In this document: positions 63,747 through 64,000 of the stretch, in pieces
Layout: each line of letters begins with the position of its first letter
Position numbering within the stretch: the first letter of the stretch is position 1
Source of the DNA: Fragilaria crotonensis
Lineage: Eukaryota > Bacillariophyta > Fragilariophyceae > Fragilariales > Fragilariaceae
Direction of reading: 5' to 3'
Assembly (NCBI GenBank): GCA_022925895.1
Contig: JAKSYS010000057.1
Coordinates: 88,785-152,784, forward strand
DNA: 64,000 bases
The notes under the pieces: model-generated
What the model saw: only the letters and a program-made list of their open reading frames with translations
The model's database searches: none
What the model was told of the DNA's origin: nothing
Translations under genes and position numbers: made by a program

Positions 63747-64000
63747 CTCAGAGATCAGAAGGAATAGCGAACTTGGAAAGGTCTTAGAAGAGCAAAGCAC
63801 GCGTGCTTGTAGATAAAATAGGTAGCCTAGTTGGTAACTTAGGCGCTCGGAGAGACTTGCTTGGTTGGTAACCGTAGAGTAGTCAACGGCGTTGACTTAG
63901 AGCTGTAGCGTAGACGATTGCGGAGCAATCGGGAAACAGATCCTTGGAAAGGATCAACTTGAGTCCTTGAAAGGAGACAACAAATTCCTTTAGGGAGGAA
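63747..64000. other. Leader of Copia-2, running out of the window
   Basis: No frame. The tandem words CCTTGGAAAGGATCAACTTG and AGTCCTTGAAAGGAGACAAC and the motif GGTTGGTAAC, present twice, are leader-like. The 5' LTR and primer site are expected at or beyond 64000. Confidence 0.35.

Noticed and set aside
57300-64000. LTR pair of Copia-2
   Set aside because: No match was seen between 57300-57735 and 63750-64000; the 5' LTR is probably outside the window.

Overview
The window is nuclear DNA of a eukaryotic microalga, most likely a diatom. Four things point there: long intronless genes with short spacers, eukaryote-type genes (PUS7-like pseudouridine synthase, glutathione reductase with a signal-peptide-like presequence), Copia elements resembling the diatom CoDi lineages, and a tyrosine-recombinase retroelement. 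No rRNA, tRNA, CRISPR or operon structure was seen. The species cannot be named from this sequence.

Layout. 1-2461: a frame of 820 codons on the minus strand, open through the left edge, encodes a large membrane glycoprotein. 3751-6403: PUS7/TruD pseudouridine synthase, convergent with a small unknown gene. 7041-7558: a PIF/Harbinger-type MITE with a TTA target duplication. 8477-9284: an unknown gene with a frame break. 9296-16931: a very young Copia element whose LTRs differ only by two short indels. 17401-37876: three paralogous minus-strand genes (A, B, C). Each has a Lys/Glu/KSP-rich N-terminus and two near-identical copies of a ~135-residue domain I do not recognise. They share an upstream DNA element and are interspersed with three decayed copies of a second gene (X). 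A 9-kb LINE (26219 to about 35450) lies between the X2 and X3 copies. 39302-40903: glutathione reductase. 41342-57010: a duplicated module of a six-TM membrane gene and an ankyrin-repeat gene, with one intact and one or two decayed copies of each, split by a DDE transposase gene (42644-45836) and a retroelement with split direct repeats (48897-53875). 57738-64000: a decayed Copia element on the minus strand, running toward the right edge.

More than half of the window is mobile DNA from at least five groups (two Copia, one LINE with endonuclease, RT and RNase H, one tyrosine-recombinase retroelement, one DDE transposon, one MITE). Host genes with confident functions are few (PUS7, GR). The most interesting host material is the A/B/C family with its shared promoter element, followed by the ankyrin/six-TM segmental duplication.

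Caution: several frame breaks lie at homopolymers or dinucleotide runs (LTR differences of the young Copia, T-run breaks in its pol, the T6 run in the transposase). Residual indel errors in the assembly are therefore a real alternative to biological frameshifts.
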